From Streptomyces sp. DG1A-41 (GTDB lineage: Bacteria; Actinomycetota; Actinomycetes; Streptomycetales; Streptomycetaceae), in NCBI RefSeq assembly GCF_037055355.1, contig NZ_CP146350.1, positions 2,999,001 to 3,063,000 of the forward strand: 64,000 nt of DNA, given 5' to 3'. A program made the translations under genes and the position numbers. The notes under the pieces are model-generated. The model did not search any database, was not told the origin of the DNA, and saw only the letters and a list, made by a program, of their open reading frames with translations. Below, in pieces: positions 8,510 through 17,897 of the stretch. Every line of letters starts with the position of its first letter. Position 1 is the first letter of the stretch.

Positions 8510-10009
8510 TCAGTCAGCGAAGACGGTGCCGAGCCGGGCCTGGGTGGCGGTGGTGCCGAGGAGCGTGTTGCCAAAGGTCGTGGTGGCGCCGGGGCTCACG
8601 ACGGTTGCCGGGGCGGACCTGAAGTACCACACGGACCCGGCGTTGCCGTTCTCCCCCGGCGCGCCCGCCGCCAGGTCGGCCAGGCCGTCGTGGTCGGCGT
8701 CGGCGAGGTGGACGGCCCTGCCGAAGGCGTCGTTCTTCTCGGGGGTGCCCGGCACGTCGGGCGTGTTCTGCGTGACCACCTGGGCGCCGGTGCCGGTGAG
8801 CCCGCGCGCGGTGCCGGGCAACACGACGACGGCTCCCGCGTCGGCCACACCGCCCAGGTCCTCACCGGGCAGCCCGGTCGCCACGTCCGGGTATCCGTCG
8901 CCGTTGACGTCGGCGACCCGGACGTCGGTACCGAAGCCGTCGCCCGCCTCGGCGCTCCCGGGCACGCCGGGGCCGTCCTGGTTGAGGAACCTGGCCTTCA
9001 CACCGTCGGGCCCGGCCGGGCCGCCCGGGATCCAGGTGACCCGGCCGCCCTTGGCGACGGGGGTGTCGAGGTCGCTGTCGTACCCGTCGACGGCCCGGCC
9101 GACCACAATGTCGTCGTAGCCGTCCCGGTCGACGTCCCCGATGTCGAGGTTCTCGCCGCCCTGGAGCCGGTAGCCGTCGCCGCCCCGCACGGTGGTGTAC
9201 GGCGTGAGCCCCTGCTCGGTGCCCGGCCAGTACACGACCCGGCGGGCGTCGAACTCGTCGCCGTCGGTCCCGGTGGCGGCCACGTCCGTGACACCGTCGC
9301 CGTTGACGTCGCCGGTGGCCAGGTCGAGGACGCGGCTGTCGAACTCGTCCGTCACGAGCTGCTCGCCGTGGGCCGTGGAGCCGTCCCGGGCGAACGGGCC
9401 TTTCAGCACGCGCAGGTTGCACTGGTCCTGCACGGTCACCAGGTCCTCGGCGCCGTCGCCGTCGACGTCCCCGACGGTCAGGCGCCCCTGGCGGCCGAGC
9501 CGGTCGTAGGTCTTCCCGGTGGCCAGGACGGCCCCGCCGGACAGGCCCTTCGTACCGCCCCACAGGACCTCGACCAGCCCGGACTCCGCACCGCCGTCGG
9601 CCGTGTCCTCGCTTCCCACGCCGACCACCAGGTCCGCGTACCCGTCGCGGTCGAGGTCGGCGGTGGTGAGCGCGCTGCCGAACGCGTCGTCCGTCTCGGG
9701 GCTGCCGGGCACGCCGGCCGTGCTCTGGCTGAACACCTGCCTCTTCGTCGCGTCCAGCCCGTTCCGCGAGCCGTAGACCACGGCGACGTATCCGGCGCCC
9801 TTCTTCCCGCCGACGGTCGCGGCCGGGGCGGCCACGGCGAGGTCGGAGTAGCCGTCGCCGTTGAAGTCGTCGTGGAGCCTCGCCGCGCCGGCCGGGGTCG
9901 TGGGGGCCGCGTCGGCGGCCTGTGCGGCCACCGGGGCGGTGACGGCCGCGACGACCGCCGCCACTGCGGCTCCTCGGCCGATCCTGCGCTTGCTCATGGA
10001 CTGGGACAC
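8510..10009 (-). CDS. Secreted FG-GAP/integrin-like repeat protein
   Basis: A protein of 499 residues with a basic N-terminus (MSKRRIGRG), a hydrophobic Ala/Val core and a signal peptidase-like end near AQAADAA, so it is predicted to be secreted. The mature part is a seven-bladed propeller of FG-GAP repeats, each with a DxDxDG-type calcium loop: FNGDGYSDLAVAAP, LDRDGYADLVVG, VDGDGAEDLVTV, VNGDGVTDVAATG, VDRDGYDDIVVG, VNGDGYPDVATGLPGE and ADHDGLADLAAGAPGE. I chose GTG 10007-10009, which has GGAG 5 nt upstream, over the ATG at 10078. There is no catalytic domain; in Streptomyces such proteins are extracellular with unknown ligand. It is not clearly in an operon with its neighbours. Confidence 0.85.
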   Translation of the reverse strand: MSQSMSKRRIGRGAAVAAVVAAVTAPVAAQAADAAPTTPAGAARLHDDFNGDGYSDLAVAAPAATVGGKKGAGYVAVVYGSRNGLDATKRQVFSQSTAGVPGSPETDDAFGSALTTADLDRDGYADLVVGVGSEDTADGGAESGLVEVLWGGTKGLSGGAVLATGKTYDRLGRQGRLTVGDVDGDGAEDLVTVQDQCNLRVLKGPFARDGSTAHGEQLVTDEFDSRVLDLATGDVNGDGVTDVAATGTDGDEFDARRVVYWPGTEQGLTPYTTVRGGDGYRLQGGENLDIGDVDRDGYDDIVVGRAVDGYDSDLDTPVAKGGRVTWIPGGPAGPDGVKARFLNQDGPGVPGSAEAGDGFGTDVRVADVNGDGYPDVATGLPGEDLGGVADAGAVVVLPGTARGLTGTGAQVVTQNTPDVPGTPEKNDAFGRAVHLADADHDGLADLAAGAPGENGNAGSVWYFRSAPATVVSPGATTTFGNTLLGTTATQARLGTVFAD

Positions 10010-10150
10010 GGGAACTCCGATGAGTCGCTGGGCAGTTGCGGTGCGACGAGGAACAAGATCCTCATGCACGCCGCCCACTACGACTCACCGAAGAACGACT
10101 CGGTTGCCTTGAAGTTTGTTGCGGATCTGCTTGCCGTTAACTCAGGACGC

Positions 10151-11587
10151 TCAGAACGGCTCGAAGTCGTCGAACTCCCGCTGCGCCTCGTCCCGCTCGG
10201 CCTGCCGGTCCCTGCGGCGCTGCGCGGCCGGCCGCGCCTCCTCCAACCGGTGGTCCTCACCGCGTCGGCCGAGCATCTCGGCCCCGGCCATCACGGACGG
10301 CTCCCAGTCGAAGACCACGGCGTTCTCCTCGGGACCGATGGCGACACCGTCGCCGCCCCGGGCGCCCGCCTTCATCAGCTCTTCCTCGACCCCGAGCCGG
10401 TTGAGCCGGTCCGCCAGGTAGCCGACCGCCTCGTCGTTGTTGAAGTCGGTCTGGCGCACCCAGCGCTCGGGCTTTTCCCCGCGCACCCGGAACAGCCCGT
10501 CCGCATCGCGCGTCACCGTGAAACCGGTGTCGTCGACGGCCTTCGGCCGGATCACGATCCGCGTGGCCTCCTCCTTCGGCTTCGCCGCCCGCGCCTTCGC
10601 CACGAGCTCCGCGATCGCGTACGACAGCTCCTTCAGCCCCATGTGTGCCACGGCCGACACCTCGAACACGCGGTACCCGCGCGCCTCCAGGTCGGGCCGC
10701 ACCATCTCGGCCAGGCCCTTGCCGTCCGGTACGTCGATCTTGTTCAGGACGACGATCCGCGGGCGGTTGTCCAGGCCGCCGTACTGCCGCAGCTCCTCCT
10801 CGATGGCGTCGAGGTCGGAGACCGGGTCGCGGTCCGACTCCAGGGTGGCGGCATCCAGGACGTGCACGAGCACACTGCACCGCTCCACGTGCCGCAGGAA
10901 CTCCAGGCCCAGGCCCTTGCCCTGGCTGGCTCCCGGGATCAGACCGGGCACGTCGGCGATCGTGTACACCGTCGAGCCGGCCGTGACGACACCGAGGTTC
11001 GGCACGAGCGTGGTGAACGGGTAGTCGGCGATCTTCGGCTTGGCCGCGCTCAGCACCGAGATCAGGGACGACTTGCCGGCGCTCGGATACCCGACGAGCG
11101 CCACGTCGGCGACCGTCTTCAGCTCCAGGACGATTTCCCGCACGTCTCCCGGCTCGCCGAGCAGCGCGAACCCGGGCGCCTTGCGGCGCGCGGACGCCAG
11201 CGCCGCGTTGCCGAGCCCGCCCCGGCCGCCCTGCGCGGCGACGAACGACGTGCCGTGCCCGACGAGGTCGGCGAGGACGTTGCCCGCCTTGTCGAGCACC
11301 ACCGTGCCGTCCGGCACCGGCAGGACGAGGTCCTGCCCGTCCTTGCCGAAGCGGTTGCCGCCCTCGCCGGGCTTGCCGTTGGTGGCCTTGCGGTGCGGGG
11401 AGTGGTGGTAGTCGAGGAGCGTGGTGACGGACTGGTCGACGGTGAGGATCACGTCCCCGCCGCGCCCGCCGTTGCCGCCGTCGGGCCCGCCCAGCGGCTT
11501 GAACTTCTCGCGGTGGACGGAGGCACAGCCGTGACCTCCGCTACCCGCGGCGACATGCAGCTCGACGCGGTCCACGAAGGTGGTCAT
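10151..11587 (-). CDS. obg: Obg/CgtA family GTPase
   Basis: A 478-residue ribosome-associated GTPase acting in 50S assembly; in S. coelicolor obg affects the onset of aerial growth. The glycine-rich Obg fold occupies residues 1-158 (GGDGG-like [14 protein letters not shown]). The G domain has the P-loop GYPSAGKS (166-173), then DVPGLIPGA and [13 protein letters not shown]-terminal OCT domain (about 340-425) is present, as in actinobacterial Obg. The start ATG 11585-11587 has GGAGG 8 nt upstream. It lies directly after rpmA, but a strong hairpin separates them, so it is probably at least partly independently transcribed. Confidence 0.97.
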   Translation of the reverse strand: MTTFVDRVELHVAAGSGGHGCASVHREKFKPLGGPDGGNGGRGGDVILTVDQSVTTLLDYHHSPHRKATNGKPGEGGNRFGKDGQDLVLPVPDGTVVLDKAGNVLADLVGHGTSFVAAQGGRGGLGNAALASARRKAPGFALLGEPGDVREIVLELKTVADVALVGYPSAGKSSLISVLSAAKPKIADYPFTTLVPNLGVVTAGSTVYTIADVPGLIPGASQGKGLGLEFLRHVERCSVLVHVLDAATLESDRDPVSDLDAIEEELRQYGGLDNRPRIVVLNKIDVPDGKGLAEMVRPDLEARGYRVFEVSAVAHMGLKELSYAIAELVAKARAAKPKEEATRIVIRPKAVDDTGFTVTRDADGLFRVRGEKPERWVRQTDFNNDEAVGYLADRLNRLGVEEELMKAGARGGDGVAIGPEENAVVFDWEPSVMAGAEMLGRRGEDHRLEEARPAAQRRRDRQAERDEAQREFDDFEPF

Positions 11588-11653
11588 GGTGGGTGCCTCC
11601 AGTGATGTACGGCCGTTGTGTACGGGTTGTACGGGGTTGTTCTCTGCGTAACA

Positions 11654-11702
11654 CGCGAAAGGCGGACCCGCTTCCCGTGAGGGAAGTGAGGTCCGCCTCG
11701 CG
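11654..11702. terminator. Terminator hairpin between rpmA and obg
   Basis: A compound stem: an 8-bp GC arm (11661-11668 with 11690-11697) and an inner 6-bp arm (11671-11676 with 11681-11686), flanked by complementary CGCG-type ends. It follows the rpmA stop at 11714 on the minus strand. Confidence 0.75.
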
Positions 11703-11713
11703 AAAGCTTCCGG

Positions 11714-11968
11714 TCAGGCGACCGGAACGATGTTCACGACCTTGCGGCCACGGTGGGTGCCGAACTGCACCGAACCGGCCTGGAGGGCGAACAGCGTGTC
11801 GTCGCCGCCACGGCCGACGCCGGCGCCCGGGTGGAAGTGGGTGCCGCGCTGACGGACCAGGATCTCACCCGCGCTGACGACCTGACCGCCGAAGCGCTTC
11901 ACGCCGAGCCGCTGGGCGTTGGAGTCGCGACCGTTCCGGGTGGACGATGCGCCCTTCTTGTGTGCCAT
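11714..11968 (-). CDS. rpmA: 50S ribosomal protein L27
   Basis: 84 residues, the usual length. The N-terminus [29 protein letters not shown] is typical (given here in part), with the conserved basic tail that reaches toward the peptidyl transferase centre, and [10 protein letters not shown] in the middle. The start ATG has GAGGAG just upstream. It is the second gene after rplU, 14 nt downstream, so the two are cotranscribed. Confidence 0.97.
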   Translation of the reverse strand: MAHKKGASSTRNGRDSNAQRLGVKRFGGQVVSAGEILVRQRGTHFHPGAGVGRGGDDTLFALQAGSVQFGTHRGRKVVNIVPVA

Positions 11969-11982
11969 TTCTCCTCAGTCCC

Positions 11983-12303
11983 TTACTTCGCAGCCGTGGG
12001 GATCTCAGTGACCTTGATCGCCGTGTACTGCTGGCGGTGGCCCTGGCGACGGCGGTAACCGGTCTTGTTCTTGTAGCGCAGAATGTCGATCTTCTGGCCC
12101 TTGTGGTGGTCCACGACCTCGGCCTGGACCTTGATGCCGGCCAGCACCCACGGGTCGCTGGTCACGGCGTCGCCGTCGACAACGAGCAGGGTCGAGAGCT
12201 CGACCGTGTCGCCAACCTGGGCAGTGGAAATCTTGTCAACCTCAACGATGTCACCGACAGCAACCTTGTGCTGGCGGCCACCGCTGCGCACGATGGCGTA
12301 CAC
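11983..12303 (-). CDS. rplU: 50S ribosomal protein L21
   Basis: 106 residues. It begins [14 protein letters not shown] and carries the family signature [21 protein letters not shown] near the C-terminus, which contacts 23S rRNA. The start is GTG 12301-12303. It is the first gene of the rplU-rpmA unit. The ~210 nt upstream, before the rne terminator, should hold its promoter and possibly an L21-type autoregulatory leader; I could not establish a structure. Confidence 0.97.
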   Translation of the reverse strand: MYAIVRSGGRQHKVAVGDIVEVDKISTAQVGDTVELSTLLVVDGDAVTSDPWVLAGIKVQAEVVDHHKGQKIDILRYKNKTGYRRRQGHRQQYTAIKVTEIPTAAK

Positions 12304-12516
12304 GCGGACTCACTCTCTCGCTCGGGAAACGGCACCCCCGCAGGCCAGCCGCCCGACACAACGAGCGGCCTCTCCTGGGCGCCCGGCGCCCGGAGGATGA
12401 GGTTTACGGGGATGTGACGCGTCATTCGACACGCCGACGGTCAAGGTTACGGGGCCGCGGCCGAGGGGGTCAAACCGAGCCGGGCCCGCCGCCTGTGCGA
12501 CCGGTCACGCCGGTCG

Positions 12517-12561
12517 CGTCCGCCGGGGCGTACGCGTGGTTCGCGAACGCCCCGGCGGACG
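12517..12561. terminator. Strong terminator downstream of rne
   Basis: A perfect 15-bp GC stem (12517-12531 with 12547-12561) with a 15-nt loop that can itself pair partly. It begins 11 nt after the rne stop at 12572 on the minus strand. Confidence 0.85.
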
Positions 12562-12571
12562 TCGAGGCGGG

Positions 12572-15500
12572 TCAGTCCTCGTCGGTGGAGGCCGAGACGG
12601 AGGAGCGGGACTGCTCCGCCGCCACGGTCTTCTTCGACGTGGTCTTCTTGGCGGCGGTCTTGGTGGTCTTCGCCGCCTTCTTCGCCGTCGTCTTCTTGGC
12701 CGCGGTCTTCTTCGCCGCGGTCTTCTTGGTGGCGGCCTTCTTCGCCGTGGCCTTCTTGGCCGTCTTGCGGGCCGTCTTCTTGGCCGGGGCCGACTCCTCG
12801 GCGGGCTCGGCGGCCTCGCCCGCCTCGTCGGCAGGGGCACCGGCTTCCGCCGGTTCCACCGACGCCGCCGGCTCCTCCGCGGCGGCCGACGGGACGACCA
12901 CGACGGCCTCTTCCGCGGACGCGGTGGCCACGGTGGGCTTGCGCACGGCCCGGCGCCGCGGACGGGCCGGGGCGGCGCTCTCGGCGGGAGCCTCGGTAAC
13001 CGCCTCGGCAGCCGCGGGCTGTTCGGCCTGCTCGGGCGTCCGCGTGGCCTCGGACGCGGCGGGCACGGTCTCGGAAACCGTCACCACGGCCGCCTCCGCC
13101 CCCGCCGGAGAACCGGCCGGCGCGGACACCTTGCGCGTCGCCCGCCGACGGCCACGGCCCTTGGGCGCGGCCTCCTCGGCGACCGGGGCCTCGACGACCG
13201 GGTCCTCCACGGCCATCGGCTCGGCATGTGCCTCGGCGGCCGCCTCCGGCTGCACCGGGCGGGCGACCTCATCGGCGGCGGTCACGTCCTGAGCCGTCGG
13301 CACCACGGCCTCGGCCTGCTGGGACTTCCCGTCCTGCCTGGCTTTCGGCTCCGCCGTCTCACCGCGCGGCGCACCCGCCGGAGCCGACGCCCGCCGGCTT
13401 GCCCGGCGTCGCGTCCGTCCGCGCGTGGCCGCGGCCTCCGCCTCGGCGGCGCTGCTGTACAGCTCCTCGTCGGGCTCGAAGACCGGCTCGGGCAGCGCGA
13501 TCGGCTCGGCGATCTCGGCACCGACCTCGGCCTCGGTCTCCGCCTCCTCCTCGACGGTCTCCACGGTCTCGACGGCGGCCTCGTGCACGTGCGGCTGCTC
13601 GGCGGCACCGGCGCGCGCACGCTTCTTGCGCTTGCCGCCGCCTCCGCCGGAGGTGGTCGGCTGCTCCATGTGCACGATGACACCGCGCCCGTTGCAGTGG
13701 ACGCAGGTCTCGGAGAAGGACTCCAGGAGTCCCTGCCCGACCCGCTTGCGGGTCATCTGCACGAGCCCCAGCGAGGTCACCTCGGCCACCTGGTGCTTCG
13801 TACGGTCCCGGCCCAGGCATTCGAGCAGTCGCCGCAGCACCAGGTCGCGGTTGGACTCCAGCACCATGTCGATGAAGTCGATGACGATGATGCCGCCGAG
13901 GTCGCGCAGCCGCAGCTGGCGCACGATCTCCTCGGCAGCCTCCAGGTTGTTCCTGGTGACGGTCTCCTCGAGGTTGCCGCCCTGGCCGGTGAACTTGCCG
14001 GTGTTGACGTCGACGACGACCATCGCCTCGGTCCGGTCGATCACCAGCGAACCACCGCTCGGCAGCCACACCTTGCGGTCCAGCGCCTTGGCGAGCTGCT
14101 CGTCGATCCGGTACGTGGCGAAGACGTCGACCTCGGAGGTCCACTTCTGGAGCCGCTCGGCGAGGTCCGGCGCGACGTGCGAGACGTACCCGTGGATGGT
14201 CTCCCACGCGTCGCTTCCGCTGACGACGACCTTGGAGAAGTCCTCGTTGAAGATGTCGCGCACGACCCGGACGGTCATGTCCGGCTCGCCGTACAGCAGC
14301 GTCGGGGCGTTGCCGTTCTTGGCCTTCTTCTGGATGTCCTCCCACTGCTGCTGGAGCCTCTCGACGTCCCGGCGCAGCTCTTCCTCGCTCGCGCCCTCGG
14401 CGGCGGTGCGCACGATGACGCCCGCGTCCTCGGGGACGATCTTCTTGAGGATCGTCTTCAGCCGGGCCCGCTCGGTGTCGGGCAGCTTGCGGCTGATGCC
14501 GGTCATGGAGCCCTCGGGCACGTACACGAGGTAACGCCCGGGGAGGGAGACCTGGCTGGTCAGGCGGGCGCCCTTGTGCCCGATGGGGTCCTTCGTCACC
14601 TGGACGAGCACGGACTGCCCGGACTTCAGGGCGGACTCGATGCGCCGCGGCCCGTTGGCCATGCCGAGCGCCTCGAAGTTGACCTCGCCGGCGTACAGCA
14701 CGGCGTTGCGGCCCTTGCCGATGTCGATGAAGGCGGCCTCCATCGACGGCAGCACGTTCTGAACCTTGCCGAGGTAGACGTTGCCGACGTACGAGGTCGA
14801 CTGCTCCTTGTTGACGTAGTGCTCGACGAGCACGCCGTCCTCCAGGACGCCGATCTGCGTACGGTCCCCGTGCTGGCGGACGACCATCACGCGGTCGACG
14901 GCCTCGCGCCGGGCCAGGAACTCGGCCTCGGTGATGATCGGCACACGCCGACGGCCCTGCTCGCGGCCCTCCCGGCGGCGCTGCTTCTTGGCCTCCAGAC
15001 GGGTCGAGCCCTTGATGGACTGCACCTCGTCGGACGGCTCGGCCTTGGGGCGGGGCTCACGGACCTTGACGACCGTGCGCTCCGGGTCGTCCTCGGAGGG
15101 CTCGGCGGCGTCGGCCGCCGTGTCACCGGCACGACGACGGCGGCGACGGCGCCGGCGGCTGCTGGTGGAGCCTCCCCCACCGCCCGACTCGTCACGGTCG
15201 GCGGCCTCGTCGGACTCCTCGTGGTCCTCCTCGGACTGCTCCGCGGTGTCCTCGTCGTCCTGCGCGACGGTGGCCTGCTCGGACTCGGCGTCCGTGCCCT
15301 CGCCGCCCTCTGCGTCGCTCTCGGCGGACTCACCACGCCGACGGCGGCGGCCGCCCCGGCGGCGGCGACGGCGCGAGCCGGGCCCCTCGGAGTCGTCCTG
15401 GTCCTCGCCCTCGGCGGACTCCTCGGGCTCCTCCGCCTCGTCGACGGCGCTCTCGGCGGCGGCACTCTCGGCAGCGGGGGCCTCGGTGGCCTGCGCCTCG

Positions 15501-16807
15501 GGCTCGTCTCCGGCACCCCGGCGACGACGCCGGCGGCGCGACCCGCCGGGCTGCTCCTCCCGCACCTCCGCCGGCGCGGACTCCTCCGCGTCCTCGGGTT
15601 CCTCGGCACCGACCGCCTCGGCGGCGGCTGCGGCAGCGGCCCGCTCCGGCGTCTGGAACTGGGGCTCGGTGAACACGGGCGCCTGGAACACGGCGACGGC
15701 GGGCCGCGCGGGCCGCGCCGACGTCTCGCTCTCCCCGGCAGCCGCGCCATCGGCGGCCTGCGCGGGCTTCGAGGCCCGGGAGCCCCGCGAGGGCTGCGCG
15801 GGCTCGGCGAAACCACTGGCGGCCCGGCGGACGACCCGGCGACGGCGCCGCGGAGCGGCCTCCTCGGCGGGCTCGGAAGCCCGGGCGGCGGCGTCGGCGG
15901 AGGCCTCGGCGGCAGCGGCCTCCGGGGCTCGGTCGGACTCAGCGGCAGGGGTATCGGTCACAGGTGCCTTCGCCTCCTCGGCGGGCGAGCCGGCGGGGGC
16001 CTCGACGGGCCCACCGGACACGGCGGCGGCCTCGGCAGGCGCGTCGGTCGTAGCGACGGAGCCGGACCGGCCCGCGTCGGCGGTTTCTTCCGCCGCTTCC
16101 GCCGCGGCAGGCACTGCGGTGGGCGCGGTCACCCGTCGTGTGGCACGCCGCCGGGCGCGGCGCGGAGCAGCCTCTTCGGCGGCCTCCGCGGTCTCGGCGC
16201 CGTCAGCGGTCCCACCGGCCGTGGCGGGCTCAGCGGCACTCGGTTCGGCCTGTGCGGCGGCAGCCGGCGCCGTCTCCACCGCCTCTGCCGGAGCCGCAGC
16301 AGGCGAGGTCACCGTGCGCGTCGCACGACGCCGGGTGCGCCGGGGAGCGGCGTCCTCGGACACCTCTGCGGCGGGGGCGGAGGCCTCGTCCTGCTCCGAC
16401 GCCTCGGTGGCGGCCGGAGCACCAGCGGTCACCGGCACCACGGTCTCGGCGGCCTCCGCGGACTGCGGAGCCCCGGCGGGCGCGGCGGCACGGCGAACCA
16501 CACGGCGCCGCTTGGGAGTGGCAGGCGCGGCCTCCTCGGCGCTCTCGGCAGCCTCGGAAGTCTCCTGCGCCGCCGCGACGGTCTCCTCGGCCTCGCCGGC
16601 CTCTACGGCGTCGGCCGCGAGGTCATCGGGCTCCGCGGCCGGTATGGCCGGCGCGACGGTTTCCACCGGAGCGTCGGAGGAGGCGCCGACGGGCGGACCC
16701 GCCGGTCGGGACGCGGCACGGCGCCGCCGGCGAGGCGGCAGGGTGTCGCTGGGAGTGTTCTGTTCGGAGTCCGTGGAGGACTCTGTGGGTTCGGTCGGTC
16801 CGAGCAT
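12572..16807 (-). CDS. rne: RNase E/G endoribonuclease with long disordered arms
   Basis: A 1411-residue RNase E/G family endoribonuclease for mRNA decay and rRNA processing. The catalytic core is central, about residues 635-1050. It contains an S1-like RNA-binding part (YVGNVYLGKVQNVLPSMEAAFIDIG), a 5'-sensor/RNase H region, magnesium ligands in VVVDVNTG (D933) and IIVIDFIDM (D977/D980), and the Zn-link CVHC (C1035, C1038). Residues 1-620 are Ala/Glu/Pro-rich with repeated Arg clusters. The C-terminal ~90 residues are AKK-type histone H1-like repeats. This inverts the E. coli plan, where the scaffold is only C-terminal, and matches the S. coelicolor RNase ES layout, which binds PNPase outside the core. 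The start used is the ATG at 16807. Confidence 0.95.
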   Translation of the reverse strand: MLGPTEPTESSTDSEQNTPSDTLPPRRRRRAASRPAGPPVGASSDAPVETVAPAIPAAEPDDLAADAVEAGEAEETVAAAQETSEAAESAEEAAPATPKRRRVVRRAAAPAGAPQSAEAAETVVPVTAGAPAATEASEQDEASAPAAEVSEDAAPRRTRRRATRTVTSPAAAPAEAVETAPAAAAQAEPSAAEPATAGGTADGAETAEAAEEAAPRRARRRATRRVTAPTAVPAAAEAAEETADAGRSGSVATTDAPAEAAAVSGGPVEAPAGSPAEEAKAPVTDTPAAESDRAPEAAAAEASADAAARASEPAEEAAPRRRRRVVRRAASGFAEPAQPSRGSRASKPAQAADGAAAGESETSARPARPAVAVFQAPVFTEPQFQTPERAAAAAAAEAVGAEEPEDAEESAPAEVREEQPGGSRRRRRRRGAGDEPEAQATEAPAAESAAAESAVDEAEEPEESAEGEDQDDSEGPGSRRRRRRGGRRRRRGESAESDAEGGEGTDAESEQATVAQDDEDTAEQSEEDHEESDEAADRDESGGGGGSTSSRRRRRRRRRAGDTAADAAEPSEDDPERTVVKVREPRPKAEPSDEVQSIKGSTRLEAKKQRRREGREQGRRRVPIITEAEFLARREAVDRVMVVRQHGDRTQIGVLEDGVLVEHYVNKEQSTSYVGNVYLGKVQNVLPSMEAAFIDIGKGRNAVLYAGEVNFEALGMANGPRRIESALKSGQSVLVQVTKDPIGHKGARLTSQVSLPGRYLVYVPEGSMTGISRKLPDTERARLKTILKKIVPEDAGVIVRTAAEGASEEELRRDVERLQQQWEDIQKKAKNGNAPTLLYGEPDMTVRVVRDIFNEDFSKVVVSGSDAWETIHGYVSHVAPDLAERLQKWTSEVDVFATYRIDEQLAKALDRKVWLPSGGSLVIDRTEAMVVVDVNTGKFTGQGGNLEETVTRNNLEAAEEIVRQLRLRDLGGIIVIDFIDMVLESNRDLVLRRLLECLGRDRTKHQVAEVTSLGLVQMTRKRVGQGLLESFSETCVHCNGRGVIVHMEQPTTSGGGGGKRKKRARAGAAEQPHVHEAAVETVETVEEEAETEAEVGAEIAEPIALPEPVFEPDEELYSSAAEAEAAATRGRTRRRASRRASAPAGAPRGETAEPKARQDGKSQQAEAVVPTAQDVTAADEVARPVQPEAAAEAHAEPMAVEDPVVEAPVAEEAAPKGRGRRRATRKVSAPAGSPAGAEAAVVTVSETVPAASEATRTPEQAEQPAAAEAVTEAPAESAAPARPRRRAVRKPTVATASAEEAVVVVPSAAAEEPAASVEPAEAGAPADEAGEAAEPAEESAPAKKTARKTAKKATAKKAATKKTAAKKTAAKKTTAKKAAKTTKTAAKKTTSKKTVAAEQSRSSVSASTDED

Positions 16808-16949
16808 GCGGGCTTTTCTCCCGTCAGGCTCCCGGGCGCCGCGCCTGGTCCGGCTGTGCCGGTGACGTCCGCGGCTCGCGTTGTGCGCGTCGCCGCCGTC
16901 CGGGGCGCGGGCGCCGCACGGGAGCTCTCTGTGTCCTGTCTCGCCGGTT

Positions 16950-16970
16950 CCGTACGCCGAATGCGTACGG
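16950..16970. other. Short hairpin between DUF2344 gene and rne
   Basis: An 8-bp inverted repeat (16950-16957 with 16963-16970) with a 5-nt loop in the 259-nt gap. It could be a weak terminator for the upstream minus-strand gene or part of the rne leader; rne leaders often carry regulatory hairpins. Confidence 0.4.
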
Positions 16971-17066
16971 CCTGGCGAAAGTCTTCTGGTCGGTGCGCTG
17001 CCCGACCCAGGTGGCTCCCGAGTCCGAGGGCGGCGCTACGACGTCCGTCCCTACGCGGAACCTTCC

Positions 17067-17849
17067 TTACGCCGACGCCGTCGCGGCGGCAGTCGGTTCG
17101 GCCGTTGAGTGGGCCTCCGCTGCCTCGCGGTCGGGCGCGAGCGGGTCGGTCACCGTGCCGGTCTCTTCATCGAACAGCCCCTGCGCCAGCCTGGTCACCG
17201 CTGCGGGGACCGGCGGCGCCAGGTCGGCCACGGCGCTAAGACCGGACAGGACGTCGTCGGGTCGTACGGCAGGCGTCACGTGCCGAACAACCAGCCGCAG
17301 TATCGCACAGGGCTGGTCGGTCGGCCTATCAGCCTGCGAACTGTGCGTTTCTGTGAGGTCGCGGATCTCCAGGCTCACGACTGCGGAGCGGGCGTCGAAG
17401 GTACGCACCCCGTTCTTGGCGAGGCGCTGGACCTCGACGGTCTCGGCCGCGTTGAAGGCGTCCGCCGCTCGGCGGGCGTCCTGCGGCGACACGCCGTCCA
17501 GCCGCAGCTCCCACACGGAAGCCGTCAGCCGGTCGGCGAGGCCCGGGGTGCGGGCCTCGACCGCCTCGACGATGTCGAGCCCGGGGGGCAGCGACTCGTC
17601 GAGAAGGATCCTGAGCTGCTCCGGGTCGCGCGCCTCGGTGAGCGCGATCTCCAGGTACTCCGCCTCACTGCCCGTGCCGGTGGGTGCGGCATTGGCGTAC
17701 GACACCTTCGGGTGCGGTGTGAAGCCCGCCGAGTAGGCCATCGGCACCTCGGCACGGCGCAACGCACGCTCGAAGGCGCGCTGGAAGTCACGGTGGCTGG
17801 TGAACCGGAGGCGGCCGCGCTTGGTGTAGCGCAGTCGGATGCGCTGCAC
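17067..17849 (-). CDS. TIGR03936/DUF2344 radical-SAM-linked protein
   Basis: 260 residues from GTG 17847-17849. It matches the family by QRIRLRYTKRGRLRFTSHRDFQRAFERALRRA, GFTPHPKVSYANAAPTGTGSEAEYLEI (both in part) and NGVRTFDAR. In many bacteria this domain is fused or adjacent to a B12-binding radical SAM protein (TIGR03960). Here that partner lies 20 kb away at 37774-39738. The frame stays open upstream to a CTG at 17889-17891 that has AAGGAC ten bases before it, and the 14 extra residues (LGKRQPEGPPPAPA) look like coding sequence, so a CTG start is plausible. The biochemical function is unknown; tRNA or rRNA modification has been suggested from context in other genomes. Confidence 0.85.
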   Translation of the reverse strand: MQRIRLRYTKRGRLRFTSHRDFQRAFERALRRAEVPMAYSAGFTPHPKVSYANAAPTGTGSEAEYLEIALTEARDPEQLRILLDESLPPGLDIVEAVEARTPGLADRLTASVWELRLDGVSPQDARRAADAFNAAETVEVQRLAKNGVRTFDARSAVVSLEIRDLTETHSSQADRPTDQPCAILRLVVRHVTPAVRPDDVLSGLSAVADLAPPVPAAVTRLAQGLFDEETGTVTDPLAPDREAAEAHSTAEPTAAATASA

Positions 17850-17897
17850 CGCGGGTGCGGGCGGCGGGCCTTCGGGCTGTCGCTTGCCCAGTGTCGT

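Noticed and set aside
12600..12800. Near-tandem GCCTTCTT-type repeats that resemble a short-repeat or CRISPR-like array
   Set aside because: They encode the AKK/AKKT tail of RNase E/G; units are codon repeats without spacers, and no cas gene is present.
12536..17239. A 1567-codon plus-strand open frame opposite rne
   Set aside because: Mirror frame of a very GC-rich, repeat-rich gene; its product is Gly/Arg/Leu low complexity without family motifs, and the minus strand encodes a complete RNase E/G.
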